Shown here piece after piece: positions 46,907 through 56,197 of a stretch of 64,000 bases of DNA (its first letter is position 1; every line of letters begins with the position of its first letter). The notes below the pieces were generated by a model. It was not told the DNA's origin, did not search any database, and saw nothing but the letters and a program-made list of their open reading frames with translations. Made by a program: the position numbers and the translations under genes. The stretch covers positions 1 to 64,000 of the forward strand of contig JAJXTO010000014.1 of assembly GCA_021783695.1 (NCBI GenBank). The letters are read 5' to 3'. This stretch comes from Pseudomonadota bacterium (GTDB lineage Bacteria; Pseudomonadota; Gammaproteobacteria; Burkholderiales; Burkholderiaceae_C).

Positions 46907-47353
46907 CATGCGCGGAATGTCGCAGCAACAAGTGAACGACAGACGTGCGATGGACCGCTCAAACGGGTTTCAAGGCCAGTCATCACATTTAATTGCCATG
47001 ATTTTCAAATGATTACAAAAAAGGAGTCGGAAGCATAACCACGCAACACAACAAAAACTCCCACAGATTCGGCAAAAACAGAAACCACCCTGTTGTTTTT
47101 AAAGCACGGACTGGTCAGAAAACAATCATGGCCCTCTTCTAAACCATTGAAGTTATTGAATGGCCCAAACGTGACAAATTTAGCGCTAAGTATCACCTAA
47201 GTTTTCAGGGGGGATGGAATGGCAAGAAACAAAATATTAGCCCCGAGGACGTACATCAAACTGCCAAATTTGGTGGTTGAAATGCAGCACTCAGCATCAA
47301 GCAAAGATGCTGCACCGCAATCCCGAAACCATCACCGACAACAAGAGATTCTC
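46907..47353 (+). other. AT-rich leader region before receptor 2, no gene seen
   Basis: About 450 bases, visibly more AT-rich than anything nearby, with several A-runs. No RNA gene or convincing riboswitch fold was found by eye. The frame of receptor 2 is open from ATG 47219, behind a G-rich GGGGGGA, but that start would put 45 extra residues before the signal peptide. The region probably holds the promoter and a long 5' leader. Confidence 0.5.
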
Positions 47354-49726
47354 ATGCGCCCTCGAAATACCAAAATTCAACTCCTCCCAACGGCGCTTGC
47401 ACTAGCGCTCCTTCCAGTTTTAGCGGCGCATGCTGCCGACGTGGAAAGTCTCGGCAGCGTGCAGGCGCAGAGTGAAGGATTGACCAAAGATTCATCCAAA
47501 AAAACCAATTTCTCTAGCAAGACACTTACCGACGAGCAAAAACAGAAATCGACGCAACCCGTCAAATCCGTTTCCAAGCAAACCATCGACCTTTACGGCC
47601 CGGATGGTGGCGGCATGCAAGCCCTCGGCAGTCTGCCCAACGTCAATATCAGCAGCTACAACGCAACCAGCGCCTCATCACGTTCGACAATTTCCATGCG
47701 CGGCACCAAGGTGGGCTGGAACAGCATACCCGGCGACCTTGAAACCAACGGCATTACCGCAGAACTTGATGGCGTTCCGCTCAACAGCCTGAGCCAGGGA
47801 ACGGGCTGGCATTCTCCAGAAATCCCGCTTGGCGCGCTCATGTCCGGGATCAATGTGGTTCAGGGACCGGGCAACGCCAAAGACCGCTGGTATAACAGCC
47901 TGGGCGGAACGATCAATTTCATTCCCCAGCAACCCACCAAGCACGCCAATTCTAGGATCGACCTTTCCGTCGGCAGCTTTCACACCGATGTGATCTCGGG
48001 TGTGCACAACACAGGCGAGATCAACGGCTGGTCTACTGTCATCGGTTTCGCCCGTGCCAGCAGCCAATCGATCCGCTCGACACCCGACAGCATGCCGTCG
48101 AAGAGCACTCAGCTCTACGTCAAAACCCACAAGCAGCTCGAAAACGGTTCCCTGAGCTTTGGTGCGTATGCGCAGCGCAACGACGAATATCGACCGAACA
48201 TGATCCCGGTGGCGCCCAATCCGGAGATCCATATTGACGGTCTCAATGGCACCGGCCCGCTCTACAGCCAATTGACCTCGGGCTATTACTCGACCCTGCC
48301 CCGATCCGTCTGGTTCAAGGACAACGCAATCGAGAACTACATGGCATGGTCACGCCTGCGACTCGCGCTGTCATCCGACTTGAACATGACCAATATGTTC
48401 TGGCTTCGTAACGGCAATGTTCGCCATTACCGCGTGAACAACTTCAACACGGCAAGCCCGAATAACCCGTCGAACACATTGAATCCAGCAAACGTGGAGT
48501 GGTTCACCGAGCATTCCAACACCTTTGGCGACAAGCTGGATTTTTCTGCCAATGTCAATTCGAGCAACACCCTCGGATTTGGCGGTTACTGGATCAATTC
48601 GCGCGCTCAAAGCGATTATCTTGGCTACGCACCGGCACTCGGAACATCGATCAGTAGCCCCTCGAATATCGTTTTCAACAACACGTTCAGTACCTATTGG
48701 GCAGGATATCTGCAAGACACCTTCAAACCCACGTCCAATCTCACCATCGTTCCCGGCATCCGGTTCGTCAACTTCCAGACCGACTTCACCAACAACAGCC
48801 AAGCGGAAGCCAACACTCTGTATCGCGGAAATATCCCATCCAGCGTTAATTACGATCCCAATCCGAACCAATCCTCGCATTTCACTGCGACCGAGCCTTC
48901 CATTGGAGTGAATTGGCTGATCAACGACTCACTCGCCGCTTTCGCCAACTACGCAGTTGCACGCCGTAACCCAACCGCTGGCAATTACGACAAGAGCGCC
49001 GATTTGTCAACACTCAAGTTGGTGCGCACGAAGACCTACGATTTCGGCCTGCGCTACGTCGGAAAAAATGTGGCTGGCTTCAACCGACTGAATGCATCCA
49101 TCGATTATTTTCACACAGTCATGGATAACCAGACCATCCCGCAGTCGATCACCGGAAATCCGTCCTACCTGACGAATTTCACCTATGGGTCTTCGACCCT
49201 GAAGGGAATTGATCTTCAAGTCGACGCCGAAGTCGACAATCATTGGTCCGGATTTACCAATGTCGGCTGGCTGCACGGCAACTGGGATTCGTTCTACAAC
49301 CCGGGAAACAACACCTATTACAACGGTCTGCCAATTTCAAACTCACCGAATCTGACCGCCAATGCCGGCGTGACCTACCGGCATTTCATCTCGACGGGAA
49401 CCATTGATACGACCCTCTGGGATCAGTACATCGGGCATCAATACCTGTGGGACAATCTGAACGGCGCTCCGACCACACGGGAAAACCCTGGGCACAACCT
49501 GCTGAATCTGGCGATCAAGATGCAGACTACCGCACTGAATTCCGCGATACCGGGCGTGCAGCTGACCACTGTTTCGTTGAATGTCTTGAACTTGCTCGAC
49601 AAGAAATACAACTCCACCGCCTACATCTCCAGCGGCGGATATTTCCAGACAAACTCAAACGGCTACGTCATCGCAAACCCGGGCGCACCGCGCAGTCTCT
49701 ATCTATCGCTTTCGGCCGCTTTCTGA
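47354..49726 (+). CDS. TonB-dependent outer-membrane receptor 2
   Basis: 790 residues from ATG 47354, which gives a clean signal peptide ending at LAAHA-ADVES. The mature start ESLGSVQAQSEG parallels receptors 1 and 3. A Ser/Lys/Thr-rich linker (about 40-75) precedes the plug (YGPDGGGMQALGSLPNVNIS) and the barrel, which ends in LYLSLSAAF with terminal Phe. Its DNA is the least GC-rich of the window. A secreted YncE-type propeller gene follows after 104 bases. Ligand unknown. Confidence 0.92.
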   Translation: MRPRNTKIQLLPTALALALLPVLAAHAADVESLGSVQAQSEGLTKDSSKKTNFSSKTLTDEQKQKSTQPVKSVSKQTIDLYGPDGGGMQALGSLPNVNISSYNATSASSRSTISMRGTKVGWNSIPGDLETNGITAELDGVPLNSLSQGTGWHSPEIPLGALMSGINVVQGPGNAKDRWYNSLGGTINFIPQQPTKHANSRIDLSVGSFHTDVISGVHNTGEINGWSTVIGFARASSQSIRSTPDSMPSKSTQLYVKTHKQLENGSLSFGAYAQRNDEYRPNMIPVAPNPEIHIDGLNGTGPLYSQLTSGYYSTLPRSVWFKDNAIENYMAWSRLRLALSSDLNMTNMFWLRNGNVRHYRVNNFNTASPNNPSNTLNPANVEWFTEHSNTFGDKLDFSANVNSSNTLGFGGYWINSRAQSDYLGYAPALGTSISSPSNIVFNNTFSTYWAGYLQDTFKPTSNLTIVPGIRFVNFQTDFTNNSQAEANTLYRGNIPSSVNYDPNPNQSSHFTATEPSIGVNWLINDSLAAFANYAVARRNPTAGNYDKSADLSTLKLVRTKTYDFGLRYVGKNVAGFNRLNASIDYFHTVMDNQTIPQSITGNPSYLTNFTYGSSTLKGIDLQVDAEVDNHWSGFTNVGWLHGNWDSFYNPGNNTYYNGLPISNSPNLTANAGVTYRHFISTGTIDTTLWDQYIGHQYLWDNLNGAPTTRENPGHNLLNLAIKMQTTALNSAIPGVQLTTVSLNVLNLLDKKYNSTAYISSGGYFQTNSNGYVIANPGAPRSLYLSLSAAF

Positions 49727-49830
49727 CGCCCCCCGGTTCCAGACGATTCCAGCCATTTAGCCCATGCCGCAGGTCGCTGCAGCATGGGCGCTGTCACGAC
49801 AAATACCCTCGCCCCAGTCGGTCTGCCAAG

Positions 49831-50931
49831 ATGAAAACTTTCGACTCATTCTGCAAGTCTGTGCTTGCCGCATTACTGTGCGTCTGCGCACTCCAGGCTG
49901 CAAGCGCTGCCGCTCCCCTCTATCGTCAGACGGCGACTGTTCCCCTCGGGAAACCCGATCGCTGGGATTACGTTCATTTTGACCCGACACTGCAACAGGT
50001 ATTCGTCGCACACGACTCCGAGATCACTGTCGTCAGCACGGACCAGCATCCTCATATCGTGGGTCAGGTTCGCGGCATTGCTGGCGCGCATGGGATCGCT
50101 ACCGAACCCACTCTGGGCGTTGGCTATGCGGACAATGGCAAAACGGGTCGCTTGAGCGTTTTCGATCTGAAGACCTTGAGGGTCATCGACTCTATTCCGA
50201 CCGACGCCGACAGCGACGCAGTCGCCTACCTGGCGCCGACCCACACCGTGCTGGTCGCCAACGGAGACGGCCACAGCCTATCCCTCATTGACGCGGTCGC
50301 GCGGCGGCGCATCGCCAACGTTGCGCTGGGCGGCAGCCCGGAAGGCGTTGTGGCCATCATGCCGGGATACGCATTCGTCAACCTGGCCGATCGCAGGCAG
50401 GTGGTTCGCGTCGATTTGCTTCATCACCTGGTGGATACGCGCTGGCCGGTGGCGGAATGTGTGTCGCCGCACGGTCTGGCAATGGACCCTGCGAATCAAC
50501 GTCTGTTCGTCAGTTGCAAGAACGGCGTGCTTATGGTGCTCAGCGCGCGCAACGGAAGAATCGTGGCGACTGTCCCGATTGGAATGGGCACAGACACAGC
50601 GGTGTTCGACCCGAAACGGCACTTGATCTTCAGCTCCAACGCCGACGGTACCCTTTCCGTGATCGACCAGCACACAGCCAACAGCTATGGCCTGCTCGCC
50701 TCCGTTCCGACCGCACTGGGCGCCCGCACCATGGCCGAAGACCCGGAATCGGGCCGCGTCTTCTTGGTTACAGCGGAACCTGCGCAGACGCCGGATGGGA
50801 AAGCGCAGTCGAGGCAAGATCATCCGCGCTTCAAACCGGGCACTGTTCGTATGTTCATGTTGGCGCCTGCGCACGGCCTTGAAACGGCTACACACCCAGG
50901 CCCAGGCACGGCGCACGCCATCTCCAACTGA
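49831..50931 (+). CDS. Secreted YncE/YVTN-type beta-propeller protein
   Basis: 366 residues from ATG 49831, with a signal peptide ending at about ASAAA-PLY (residue 30). The mature part is made of about seven YVTN-like blades (TGRLSVFDLKTLRVIDSIP, HSLSLIDAVARRRIANVAL, GTLSVIDQHTANSYGLL). Similar proteins bind metals or partner with outer-membrane receptors, but no catalytic motif is visible. It resembles the propeller half of the phosphoesterase fusion at 44165, so a shared accessory role in ligand capture is possible. The frame open upstream (to 49447) is a shadow of receptor 2. Confidence 0.85.
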   Translation: MKTFDSFCKSVLAALLCVCALQAASAAAPLYRQTATVPLGKPDRWDYVHFDPTLQQVFVAHDSEITVVSTDQHPHIVGQVRGIAGAHGIATEPTLGVGYADNGKTGRLSVFDLKTLRVIDSIPTDADSDAVAYLAPTHTVLVANGDGHSLSLIDAVARRRIANVALGGSPEGVVAIMPGYAFVNLADRRQVVRVDLLHHLVDTRWPVAECVSPHGLAMDPANQRLFVSCKNGVLMVLSARNGRIVATVPIGMGTDTAVFDPKRHLIFSSNADGTLSVIDQHTANSYGLLASVPTALGARTMAEDPESGRVFLVTAEPAQTPDGKAQSRQDHPRFKPGTVRMFMLAPAHGLETATHPGPGTAHAISN

Positions 50932-50985
50932 ACACGGGCTCAACCCCCTGCATAGGTTTGTTGCGCGCAACAGACGTCACCAAAT

Positions 50986-51018
50986 CTTCATGTTCGTTTC
51001 AAAACGCTTTCATCGGCG
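50986..51018 (+). promoter_or_regulatory. Three 11-base-phased TTCA repeats before receptor 3 (PhoB-box-like)
   Basis: CTTCATGTTC / GTTTCAAAAC / CTTTCATCGG blocks place TTCA at 50987, 50998 and 51009, exactly 11 bases apart. 50996-51013 matches 12 of 18 PhoB-box positions. It is 62-95 bases before the GTG start of the receptor-phoD pair, a sensible activator position. Confidence 0.4.
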
Positions 51019-51079
51019 CTTCCAAGAATGATGGTTCTCACCGCGCATCGCGTTCACCCACATTCCTGGAGTCCAACCC

Positions 51080-53332
51080 GTGTTTGCCTCACTGATCACC
51101 CCGCGTTTCCGTCCCCGCCACCTCGCCCTCTCCGTGGCGCTGGTGTGTTCTCCGGCCGCTTGGGCGCAGACGGCGTCCAGCCTTGGTGAGGTCAGCGCCC
51201 AAGGCCAGGGCGGCAGTTCCGCCAAAAACGGCCTGTTCCTTTCCGCGCCAGGGGGCACGGTGCAGTCCATCCCGCAAAAGCAGCTGGACAATATGCAGTT
51301 GTTCAACTCCACCGCGACGCAGGCCCAGACCGAAATCACGGCGGGGCAGTACCAGTCGATGAACCCCACGGACTCGTTCAGCAGCGCCCTGAAGGTGCTG
51401 CCCAATGTGGTGGTCAACACCGACGGCGACAGCCAGAACGGCGACACCGTCTACATCAACGGCTTTGCGCAGAACCTGATCAACTGGACGCTCGACGGCA
51501 TCCCGCTGAACGACAACGACAGCTACGCCTTTTACACCAATGAGTTCATCCCCACCCGGCTGATTTCGGGCACGCGCTACTTCCCCGGCGCGGCTTCAGC
51601 CGCCATTCCAGGGCTGGCAGCCTTTGGTGGCTCGGTCGAAACGTATTCGCTCAATCCGGGGCCCAAGCCTTCGCTCAGCCTGTTCGGCGGGGTCGGCTCA
51701 TTCGGCAAGCGCAGCTACGGCCTGCTGGCAAACTCCGGCGTGCTGGGCGCCAATACCGGCGCGCCCACCGCACTGTGGTTCTATGCCAATCGCAACAAGC
51801 TCGACGGCTATTACGACAACACCCCGAGCGACCAGCGGCAATACCTGTTCAAGAGCGTCACCCAACTCGGCACCGGCGCCCTCACGCTGTTCTACAGCCA
51901 GAACAACCAGAGCTTCCATTACTACGGCGGCTGCACCGCAGCCAACCTCGCCAAGTTCGGCGACACCTGCAATGTCTATACCGACGCCCCCGTGGTCAAC
52001 GGCAAACCCAACGGCCTGTTCACCGACTACAACAGCAACACCTACCAGAACTGGCTGACCTACGCCAAGTATGAAGCCACCTTCGGCCAGGTCACCGTCT
52101 CCAACCAGCTCTACGACTACCGCGGCAACGGCTTCGGCGGCGGCGCCTACACCAACGCGACCTACAACCTGTTGCAGCCCAATGGGGTCTATGGCTCGGT
52201 GAAGGCCCCGGTCGGCGGACTGTTCCTGTCGCACAGCATCAACGACACCCGGCGCATCGGCAACATCCTGCGCCTTGCCATGCCACTGGGCAGCGCGGTG
52301 AACCTGGAAGCCGGACTGTGGCTGAACAAGAACGACACCACGCACGACCAGCAGTTCATCAGCAGCACCACGGGTCAGTACCTCGGCTCGGTGTACGACG
52401 AGCCGGTATCCACCAGGCTGTACGAGCCTTATGTGAACTTCACCTTCAAACCCACGCAGACGCTGACCCTGCAGGCCGGGCTGAAGTATCTGCATGTCAG
52501 CCGCGACTTCACCGACTATGCCGCAGTGGCCAAGACCGCTGGAAAGGCCGGTGTCTATAGCAGCACCTTCTCCACCACCATGCCCTCGGTGGGCGTCAAC
52601 TACGCCGCATCCAAGGGCATCAACCTCTACGCCAACGTCACCCGCAACACCAACCCGCCGCAGTACAACCAGTACTACACCGGCACCTACAACCCCGATC
52701 TGGCCCCGCAGAAGGCCACCACCTACGACGCCGGGATGGTGTATGACTTTGGCGCCTGGAGCGGTGCGCTCGACTTGTTCCGCGTCAATTTCGACGACTA
52801 TATCCAGAGCACCACGTCCACCCCGCCGGGATCGACCGGCTCGGTCACGGTGCTGGCCAACGTCGGCAAGGCGGTGAACGAAGGCCTCGCCTGGCAGAAC
52901 AACGTCGTCCTCAGCAACAACTGGTCGGCTTATGCCAACCTCGGCCTGCTCAATGCGCAGTTCACGTCGGCGAAACTGCCCATGCCCTACGCCCCGCACA
53001 GCACGGTGACCGCCGGGCTGACCTATCGCACCGGGCCGTGGAAAGCCAGCTTCGGTCTGCGCCATGCCAGTGCGGCTTACTGGACCGACAGCAAGTCGCC
53101 CATTGCCGCGCACACCACGGCGGACGCCTCGCTGCGCTACACCTGGAAGGCCGGAGACACCGCTGGCGGCCTGGGCTTCAAGCAGTTCAGCGTGAACCTG
53201 AACGTGAGCAATCTGTTCAACGAGCAGCACGTCTACAAATACAACACCGGTTTCCCCGGCAGCAGCGCCAATCCGCTGCTCTACACCAGCAAGCCGCGCA
53301 GCTGGTATCTGGGCCTGGAGGCGCAGTTCTGA
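51080..53332 (+). CDS. TonB-dependent outer-membrane receptor 3
   Basis: 750 residues from GTG 51080, preceded by CTGGAG. The signal peptide ends at PAAWA-QTA. The mature start is SSLGEVSAQGQGG. The plug includes FSSALKVLPNVVVNTDGDSQ and ends at GSVETYSLNPG; the barrel ends WYLGLEAQF with terminal Phe. Its stop shares one base with the start of the PhoD-type phosphatase gene, so the two are translationally linked. The ligand may be a phosphorus compound released or processed by that enzyme; this is inference. Confidence 0.92.
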   Translation: MFASLITPRFRPRHLALSVALVCSPAAWAQTASSLGEVSAQGQGGSSAKNGLFLSAPGGTVQSIPQKQLDNMQLFNSTATQAQTEITAGQYQSMNPTDSFSSALKVLPNVVVNTDGDSQNGDTVYINGFAQNLINWTLDGIPLNDNDSYAFYTNEFIPTRLISGTRYFPGAASAAIPGLAAFGGSVETYSLNPGPKPSLSLFGGVGSFGKRSYGLLANSGVLGANTGAPTALWFYANRNKLDGYYDNTPSDQRQYLFKSVTQLGTGALTLFYSQNNQSFHYYGGCTAANLAKFGDTCNVYTDAPVVNGKPNGLFTDYNSNTYQNWLTYAKYEATFGQVTVSNQLYDYRGNGFGGGAYTNATYNLLQPNGVYGSVKAPVGGLFLSHSINDTRRIGNILRLAMPLGSAVNLEAGLWLNKNDTTHDQQFISSTTGQYLGSVYDEPVSTRLYEPYVNFTFKPTQTLTLQAGLKYLHVSRDFTDYAAVAKTAGKAGVYSSTFSTTMPSVGVNYAASKGINLYANVTRNTNPPQYNQYYTGTYNPDLAPQKATTYDAGMVYDFGAWSGALDLFRVNFDDYIQSTTSTPPGSTGSVTVLANVGKAVNEGLAWQNNVVLSNNWSAYANLGLLNAQFTSAKLPMPYAPHSTVTAGLTYRTGPWKASFGLRHASAAYWTDSKSPIAAHTTADASLRYTWKAGDTAGGLGFKQFSVNLNVSNLFNEQHVYKYNTGFPGSSANPLLYTSKPRSWYLGLEAQF

Positions 53333-54744
53333 TGGGCGCCGCGCCTGACCATCGCCTCGCGCTGCCCACGCGGCGAGGCTTTCTGCACGGCGGGATCGCC
53401 GCCACTGCGCTGCTGGCTACGGGCGGCTGGAGCGCTCCGTCGGCCTGGGCCGAGCCGGCGCCGCCCGGCACCCTGTTTGCCGGGCCGATGCAAGGCTATG
53501 TGGCCGCACGCTCGGCAGTGGTGTGGCTGCAGACCCCCGGCGCAGCGGAAGTGGCGCTGGAATACGCGCCGCTCGATCAACCCGACAACAAAAAGCGCAC
53601 GGCAACCCTCCGTACCGATGCCGCCGGGCAGTTCTGCGCCCATCTCGTGCTCGACGACCTCACCCCGGGCGTGCGCTATGCCGTCGTCGCCCTGGTCAAC
53701 GGCCAGCCCGCGACAGACCGCGCGATCACCGTGCGCACCCAGCCCATCTGGCAGTTCCGCAATCCACCGCCCGATTTCAGCGTGCTCACCGGATCTTGCG
53801 CATACATCAACGATCCGCCCTTCGACCGCCCGGGCAAGCCCTACGGTGGCGGCTATGACATCTACAGCGCGATGACCGCCGAGCGCGCCGACCTGATGGT
53901 GTGGCTGGGCGACAACCTCTACTTCCGCGAGGCCGACACACTGAGCCCGGAGGGTATGGCGCTGCGTTATCGCGTCACGCGCGGCTTCGCGCCGCTGGAC
54001 AGTTTTTTGCGCTCCACGCCACAGGTCGCCATCTGGGACGACCATGACTACGGCCCGAACGACAGTGACAGCAGTTTCGAGTTCAAGGACGACGCGCTCC
54101 GGCTGTTCAAGGCCTACTGGGCCAATCCAAGCTACGGTGTGAGCAATGTGGCCGGGGCGTTCACCAAGGTCAGTCTGTCCGATGCCGACCTCTTCCTGCT
54201 CGACGACCGCTGGTGGCGCAGCGCAGACGCCACCATGCCAGGCGAGCGCGGCAAGGTGATGTTCGGACCGGCGCAGATGCGCTGGCTGCGCAACGCACTG
54301 CTGTTCTCCCGCGCCCGGTTCAAGATCATTGCCGCCGGCGGCCAGTTTTTCAATGACGACGATGCGTATGAAGGCTGGAATCAGTTCCCGCAGGAGCGCG
54401 CGGAATTTCTGGGCTGGCTGCAACAGTACCGCGTCCCCGGCGTGCTGTTTCTGTCGGGCGACCGGCACATCACCGAACTCATCAAGTATCCCCGCCCCGC
54501 CTACAGCGGAAAGCGCGACTACCCGCTGGTCGAATTCACCAGTTCACCACTGAATTCCGGCCCCGCCAAGGGCGACGGCAATCCGAACCGCCTGCCGGAC
54601 ACGCTGGTGACGGAGCGCAACTATGGCGTGCTCAAATTCAGCGGCGAAGGCAAGAACCGCAGTCTGCAACTGCTGACCAAGAGCGTCGAAGGCAAGGTGC
54701 TGTGGTCACACAGCCTGAGCCTGGCCGACCTGGGCTGGGGCTGA
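53332..54744 (+). CDS. phoD: PhoD-type alkaline phosphatase/phosphodiesterase, Tat-exported
   Basis: 470 residues. The twin-arginine signal LPTRRGFLHGG, with a hydrophobic stretch and SAWA-EPA cleavage, predicts folded export. An N-terminal fibronectin-like PhoD_N domain (about 45-135) precedes the metallophosphatase core. Metal-site motifs are TGSCAY, WLGDNLYFREAD, IWDDHDYGPND and LSGDRHITEL, as in PhoD enzymes that use calcium and iron. It should release phosphate from mono- or diesters. ATG 53332 overlaps the receptor stop by one base. Confidence 0.92.
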   Translation: MGAAPDHRLALPTRRGFLHGGIAATALLATGGWSAPSAWAEPAPPGTLFAGPMQGYVAARSAVVWLQTPGAAEVALEYAPLDQPDNKKRTATLRTDAAGQFCAHLVLDDLTPGVRYAVVALVNGQPATDRAITVRTQPIWQFRNPPPDFSVLTGSCAYINDPPFDRPGKPYGGGYDIYSAMTAERADLMVWLGDNLYFREADTLSPEGMALRYRVTRGFAPLDSFLRSTPQVAIWDDHDYGPNDSDSSFEFKDDALRLFKAYWANPSYGVSNVAGAFTKVSLSDADLFLLDDRWWRSADATMPGERGKVMFGPAQMRWLRNALLFSRARFKIIAAGGQFFNDDDAYEGWNQFPQERAEFLGWLQQYRVPGVLFLSGDRHITELIKYPRPAYSGKRDYPLVEFTSSPLNSGPAKGDGNPNRLPDTLVTERNYGVLKFSGEGKNRSLQLLTKSVEGKVLWSHSLSLADLGWG

Positions 54745-54767
54745 GACCCCCGTATCCGCCCACCGCA

Positions 54768-55970
54768 TCACCACGACGCCTCGCGCTCCGGCGTGGCGCT
54801 GATGCGGTGGATGGATAAATCGGCGCCGTTGAACTCCTCTTCGGCATCCAGCCGGATGCCCAGCGTCTTTTTCAGCAGCCCATAGACCACGAGGCCGCCA
54901 ATCAGCGCCACCGCGATGCCCATGAGCGTACCGACCACCTGAGACGCAAGCGACACCCCGCCCAGGCCGCCCAGCGCCTTCATGCCAAAAACGCCCGCAG
55001 CGATGCCGCCCCAGGCGCCGCACAGACCGTGCAGCGGCCACACGCCGAGAACGTCGTCGATCTTCCAGCGGTTCTGCGTCAGGGTGAACATCCAGACGAA
55101 CAGGGCGCCGGCCACCGCGCCCACGGCCAAAGCGCCCAGCGGGTGCATCACGTCCGAGCCCGCGCACACCGCCACCAGCCCGGCCAGCGGGCCGTTGTGC
55201 AGAAAGCCCGGATCGTTCTTGCCCATGGCGAGCGCTGCCAGCGTGCCGCCCACCATGGCCATGAGCGAATTCACCGCGACCAGGCCGCTGATCTGGTCGA
55301 GCTTTTGCGCGCTCATCACATTGAACCCAAACCAGCCGACGATCAGAATCCACGACCCCAGCGCCAGGAACGGAATGGACGATGGCGGATGCGCCGACAT
55401 CTGGCCGTTGGCGTGATAACGCCCGCGCCGCGCGCCGAGCAACAGAACTGCGGGCAGCGCAATCCAGCCGCCCATGGCATGCACCACCACCGACCCGGCA
55501 AAGTCGTGGAATGGCGCGCCGAAGGTCGATTGCAGCCAGGACTGGATGCCCAGATTGCCGTTCCACACAATGCCCTCGAAGAACGGATAGACAAAGGCCA
55601 CGATGGTGAATGTGGCGATGAGCTGCGGCCAGAACCTGGCGCGCTCGGCAATGCCGCCGGAGATGATGGCGGGAATGGCCGCGGCGAAGGTCAGCAGAAA
55701 GAAAAACCGGGTCAGCGCGAAGCCGTGTTCCCTGGTGAGCACGTCATCGCCCACCAGAAAGTGTTGTCCATAGGCAATGCCGTAGCCGATGAGAAAGTAG
55801 GCAATGGCCGACACGGAAAAATCGGTGAGGATTTTGGACAGGGCGTTGACCTGATTTTTCTTGCGCACCGTGCCCAGTTCGAGAAAGGCGAAACCGGCGT
55901 GCATGGCCAGCACCAGAATGGCACCAAGCAGGATGAACAGGACATTGCCGCTGGAAGGATCGTGCACCAT
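54768..55970 (-). CDS. amtB: Ammonium transporter (Amt/MEP family)
   Basis: 400 residues, about 11 membrane segments. The pore is intact: DFAGSVVVHAMGG contains the conserved Asp and first pore His, and WPLHGLCGAWGG the second. The cytoplasmic tail EEEFNGADLSIHR matches the GlnK-binding tail. ATG 55970 (MVHDPSSG) is chosen over the open frame to 56099, because a sigma-54 promoter sits at 56004-56019 and the transcript would start near 55994. No glnK gene adjoins it. It converges on phoD. Confidence 0.95.
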   Translation of the reverse strand: MVHDPSSGNVLFILLGAILVLAMHAGFAFLELGTVRKKNQVNALSKILTDFSVSAIAYFLIGYGIAYGQHFLVGDDVLTREHGFALTRFFFLLTFAAAIPAIISGGIAERARFWPQLIATFTIVAFVYPFFEGIVWNGNLGIQSWLQSTFGAPFHDFAGSVVVHAMGGWIALPAVLLLGARRGRYHANGQMSAHPPSSIPFLALGSWILIVGWFGFNVMSAQKLDQISGLVAVNSLMAMVGGTLAALAMGKNDPGFLHNGPLAGLVAVCAGSDVMHPLGALAVGAVAGALFVWMFTLTQNRWKIDDVLGVWPLHGLCGAWGGIAAGVFGMKALGGLGGVSLASQVVGTLMGIAVALIGGLVVYGLLKKTLGIRLDAEEEFNGADLSIHRISATPEREASW

Positions 55971-56003
55971 GATGCGTCTCTGAAGTGGGATGAACGCACC
56001 ACA

Positions 56004-56019
56004 AGCAAACGCCGTGCCC
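56004..56019 (-). promoter_or_regulatory. Sigma-54 promoter of the ammonium transporter gene
   Basis: Minus strand reads GGGCACGGCGTTTGCT, against consensus TGGCACGnnnnTTGCW. The GG (-24) and GC (-12) elements are exactly 10 bases apart. Transcription should begin near 55994, 24 bases before the ATG. Confidence 0.75.
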
Positions 56020-56119
56020 GAATTTGCAGCACTTTTTGCACGCCATGCACACAAAGACCTCCTCTTTGCCTGATTCAAGTGCATCAGCGTTCGATGCATG
56101 CCCTGAAATGTGGCATGAA

Positions 56120-56137
56120 AGCACCGTGATGGTGCAT
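56120..56137. promoter_or_regulatory. NtrC-type enhancer site
   Basis: AGCACC-GTGAT-GGTGCA matches the NtrC site TGCACC-N5-GGTGCA at all but the first base. It is about 135 bases upstream of the predicted start, a typical enhancer distance. A second dyad, TGCATC-N7-GATGCA, lies near 56080-56098 but has wider spacing. Confidence 0.65.
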
Positions 56138-56197
56138 CAATCCTGGCTTCTAGCCTGCATAGAATGCAGCATTCGTCTTCCCAGCACCGAGAACCCC

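Noticed and set aside
44075-46909. Minus-strand open frame of about 940 codons opposite the phosphoesterase
   Set aside because: Shadow of a confidently identified secreted enzyme.
47219-47353. Earlier start of receptor 2 behind a G-rich run
   Set aside because: It would place 45 residues before an otherwise perfect signal peptide.
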